Below, in pieces: positions 60,826-64,000 of a stretch of 64,000 bases of DNA. Numbering within the stretch: the stretch's first letter is position 1; each line of letters starts with the position of its first letter. The stretch is from assembly GCA_026686845.1 (NCBI GenBank), contig JAIVEN010000016.1, positions 6,031,501 through 6,095,500 of the forward strand, given 5' to 3'. Under the pieces are notes generated by a model. It saw only the letters and a program-made list of their open reading frames with translations. It had not been told where the DNA came from and ran no database searches. The position numbers and the translations under genes are program-made. This DNA is from Adenanthera pavonina (Eukaryota; Streptophyta; Magnoliopsida; Fabales; Fabaceae).

Positions 60826-61226
60826 TATATTTTTTTCTTGAGCTAATATAATAAGGTCATTACGAAATTCTCTGGCGTGATAAATTCTCATGAGATAATC
60901 TCGGGTATAGCATCCGAAAAGCATATAGAGCCAAGAATTTATGAAGATAATGGTACTACTATTGGCTGCATTTTCTTTAACCGAAAAAGAACTACCATAT
61001 CCTCCTCCATGATACAACGAAATCCTAATTAAAGCTTCAACATATGTTACACACACAAAGATACGGATATATATAAACCAAAAGTAAACGCACCAAGGCA
61101 GTCGATATTGGACCCTGAAGCTTCTTGTTCACACTCTTCTGCCAAGTCAATGTAGAAACTGTAGACCGCCTAGATAGAAGGAACTAGGAACCTTCCTTTC
61201 AAAGGCATAGGAATATTTTATATAGA

Positions 61227-61253
61227 TATAGATATATATATATATATATATAT
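61227..61253. repeat. (TA)n microsatellite
   Basis: A run of TA units preceded by TAGATATAGATA, about 60 bp beyond the Dof stop codon and therefore probably in its 3' UTR. Confidence 0.85.
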
Positions 61254-61300
61254 AACTAGGAAAGTGATAGATTCACTCATCAGAAGTAGCGAGATTAGAT

Positions 61301-62696
61301 TTAGACCAAAGGGTTCGTAGTGGAAGAACCATAGCCGTTGATCATGCCGGTCCATGATCCTAGACCGTTAAGATACCCAAACGACTGATCTTTTCCAGCA
61401 TCAGAGCAACCCTGGTCCTGCCATTCAAGAGACAAGAGCTTAGGGTTTGGCTTCACATCAATTGTGGCAGTTGGGTCCTCATTGGCATGATCATATGGCA
61501 GCATCAGTCTCTGGCAAGAAGAGTCCATGATATTATAAGTCCCACTGCTACTGTTATTCCCATCAAAAGATGACATACCCCCAAATCCCGAAGGAGAGCA
61601 AAGACTGTGAAAATTTGGCGGCAACCCATTGTGATGACCATTAATGTCTCCAACCCCAATTCCCATACCCATGTCACTATTCCCCAGAAAATTGAAGTTC
61701 CTAGAAGTACTCCCAATTATCCCTTCCAACTTACTTTCCATGAAGTCAATAGGCCTAGGGTTCTCGAGCATGAAATTAGGGTTTCCCAGTAAATTACCGA
61801 TATGAGAAAACTGCACATCTGGAAAAGAAAGTTGCAGATGGTCTTTGGGGTTGTTGTGGTGGTGATAAGCGGTGGTTATTCCAGGCTGTAATGGTTGGTT
61901 TTGATTATTATTAAGTGATGGGTCATTGGATTTCTTGGAAGAGACTTTTTTGTTCTTTCTGCAACCACCCCCAACGGGGATGTTCCTGAGAGTGCCACCT
62001 TTTGTCCAGTACCTTCTGCAAGTCTTGCAGAAGTACCTTGGCTGAGAGAGGCTATAATTGTTGTAGTAGCAGAACTTGGTGTGCGTGGAGTCACACCTAG
62101 GGCACTTGAGGGCTTGGTCGTGTGGGGGTCTTAGCCTCCTCTCTATCAAGGGTCTTGAGCATGTAAGCATGTCCCCTGATGGTGAAGATGAATCCAATCC
62201 GGATTCCTCGTGAATTGTGCCCTAACACAACCAAAAGAAACAAGTCAAGAAACACATAATGGTCTGCATTGTGTCTTTTTCTTATTCTTCTTCTCCTCGT
62301 TCTTCTAAAATTCTTTTTTTCCCTCGGCTTTTTTCTTCTTTCCAATGGCAATACATACCTTTTTTCCGCAAGAAAATGCAGAAACGAAAGAGGCTGCAGC
62401 GTGCAACATGACATCATAACTACTAATCTTTATTAATTAAATTATATATATACCTGCAATCTGCTCTCAAATTAACTACTTTCACTCACATTTAAGATAA
62501 TATGTGCGATAAAGATGACAAAATGGGGTTGAAATTCATAGCACATCAAGTCTGGAGTAACTAAATGAGAATGTGTGGTTTTCGTATAAGCCTTGAGCAT
62601 GAGAATAGATATACGAGGAGAGTTAGTGCATTCTAGGCATACCTGGAGCCAGTGATCTGATGATTCCATGCAGACGTGCAGAGAAGCAAAACCCAT
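61301..62696 (-). CDS. Dof zinc-finger transcription factor
   Basis: A plant-specific nuclear factor that binds AAAG cores. Two exons join in frame: 62696-62643 (MGFASLHVCMESSDHWLQ) and 62221-61301, with a GT-AG intron of 421 bp and phase 0. The product is 324 aa. The Dof finger (about residues 56-110) is complete: C-X2-C-X21-C-X2-C in CPRCDSTHTKFCYYNNYSL and RYFCKTCRRYWTKGG, followed by TLRNIPVGGGCRKNKK, a basic region that doubles as nuclear signal. The tail is rich in Asn, Ser and Gly with PNPKLLSLEWQDQG and ends GSWTGMINGYGSSTTNPLV. Exon 2 has no ATG before the finger, so exon 1 is needed; its MG-x-x-SL-x-VCM(E/D)S...WLQ start is known from one Dof subgroup. I do not assign an orthologue. 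Confidence 0.94.
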
Positions 62697-64000
62697 TCAC
62701 AAGCGTATCCAAACCAGGGAGGCCTTCTCCTCTGAGCAGATTACTGGCAAACTTCTAGTGCCACTAGCAGTGCATGATCAGCATTGCACATAGGAAGAGA
62801 CGAGCTAACTAGTCAGAAGTGTTATAGAAAGAGGAATATTTCCAAGTGTTAAGTAGCGAGATATGGAGAGAGTAGTGTTGTGAGGTACTACTAGCTTGGG
62901 ACGAAACAAGACTGGCTGCGATTAAGAAGGAAGAAAAAGGTGAGCCTAGTGATCTGCCATGTTGTCCTGCGCTACGGTCTAACCCCCGCCAAGCCCCGTC
63001 GGTGGCAACAGCTGTGGGCCTTAACTGTCTCTCTATTGCCCCACCTTCACTGTACCCTCTTTCGCAAAACTGACGGTTTAGATTCGGTGTGGCGACTGAC
63101 TTGGAAGAAACAGAGCCGTTGATGGTGGTGATATGGAAAATAGGCGGCAAGATACGTCACGCTAATCCTATCTGACGTGACAGAAGTTAAGAATATTTGG
63201 GTCCCCGAGAAAGAACGCATACCGAAAGAGCACTCTACTAGCGGGCCCCAGAGGTGGGACCCCAGTCACCCTCCTCCCACAAGCAAAGGATATATTCCCT
63301 CATAGTCAAACGCGCCCTCACTCGCCCTCCGCCTCCTCACGTCCCTCTTTCTTTGTTTCTTTCTTTCCCGAGAGGCTTATGCATAATAATTATAATCTCA
63401 CTGTCCCACCACCCCCACCATCAGATCACATCTACGCACCTAAGGCAGAAAACGAAATCCCCACGGTTTCCATGCCATCACTCCATTTTCCTTATATCCG
63501 TCCACGGAACTTTCTCGGGATACTATAGCTAGCTAATTCCTATTCGGAATACTTCGTCTTCATATGTGCAAAACCTCTCTTCATCTTCGACAAATATTGT
63601 ACCATGCATTATATTAGTTGCCAATATATATTCGTTCTTTTTAATTTATGCTAGGGCGATTATACAAAGGTAACTGAGTTTTTAATCTGGAAATCCGAAT
63701 ATTCTCCATAGTCCTGTCATTGAATTATGTTACAGATTTGTGTGTAACAACAAAACATTATTTATTATAAATTTTACAATGATTTTAATGATTAAAAGCT
63801 TGTTCGATTCACCCCTGTTCTTTAATTAACTTGCTTTTTTATGTGTTACAATATCAAAGAACAAGTATGAGTAAAATAACTGGTGTGTGTGAGAGTGAGA
63901 CTGAACAAAATGAGATTTAATTTGGACCTCTTAGATTCAAACTTGGACATTAAATTATAAACCGAACACTCAGGGATACATTTTACTTCTAAAATTCAGA
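62697..64000. other. Upstream region of the Dof gene
   Basis: No gene seen. The first few hundred bases hold the Dof leader and promoter. 63280-63480 is unusually rich in C and T for this window (many CCCTC, CTTTC and CCACC pieces). The short frames here have no family motif. Confidence 0.5.

Larger units (their letters stand above)
59536..61300. other. Spacer with local duplication, MITE and Dof 3' flank
   Basis: No protein gene. A decayed local duplication links 59798-60000 with 60265-60400 (shared TTGTTTTGATATTTAATCAT and ACTTGTTAC). A MITE lies at 60507-60825 and a (TA)n tract at about 61227-61253. The Dof 3' UTR should be at the right edge. Confidence 0.5.

Noticed and set aside
63254..63532. 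92-codon frame in the C/T-rich flank of the Dof gene
   Set aside because: Low complexity (Pro, Ser, His, Leu), no domain; probably promoter or distal leader DNA of the Dof gene.
1..64000. CRISPR arrays, riboswitches, rRNA genes, organelle DNA inserts
   Set aside because: I saw no regularly spaced repeats, no rRNA stretches and no stretch that reads as chloroplast or mitochondrial genes; the tRNA-Pro lacks flanking organelle sequence that I can recognise.

Overview
This window is nuclear DNA of a flowering plant, very probably a eudicot. The genes are split by GT-AG introns, the protein families are plant families (boron exporter, Dof zinc finger, MYB98-type MYB, plant ITPK), and the spacers are AT-rich and filled with plant transposons. 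I cannot name the species.

Five protein genes look intact, and I rebuilt each one exon by exon in frame. They are a three-exon R2R3-MYB factor of the MYB98/MYB119 group (2083-3892, +), a twelve-exon BOR1-type boron exporter (7270-11748, -), a three-exon mitochondrial ISU1-type Fe-S scaffold (30898-34041, +), a single-exon inositol-tetrakisphosphate 1-kinase (35791-36756, -) and a two-exon Dof zinc-finger factor (61301-62696, -). There is one tRNA-Pro(TGG) at 59464-59535. These genes have unrelated jobs and do not form an operon-like unit.

From about 13 to 30 kb the window is gene-poor. It holds dispersed AT-rich repeats, a broken copy of BOR exon 2 at 20.4 kb, MITEs, a (CT)n tract of 91 bp, a complete 841-bp CACTA-type element with a TAA target duplication, and a cluster of gene debris: an RNase H-like remnant, the last exon of a peroxisomal acyl-CoA synthetase, and a GRV2/RME-8-like fragment.

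From 39.1 to 57.3 kb there is a Matryoshka of retrotransposons. An old Copia element (5' LTR, PBS, gag, pol, polypurine tract, partial 3' LTR) has its gag cut by a 9.75-kb Ty3/gypsy element in the opposite orientation, with 2.14-kb LTRs and a 5-bp target duplication. Between the Copia PBS and gag lies about 2.6 kb of extra DNA with a degraded reading frame that I do not recognise. A 491-bp hAT-type element with a perfect 8-bp target duplication lies at 58.7 kb.

The best leads are the BOR-related duplications (exon 2 copy, a shared repeat family, a 36-bp copy of 3' flank inside an intron), the unexplained ORF in the Copia leader, the foldback with a LINE tail in the ISU intron, and AUGUAA elements upstream of the BOR start.
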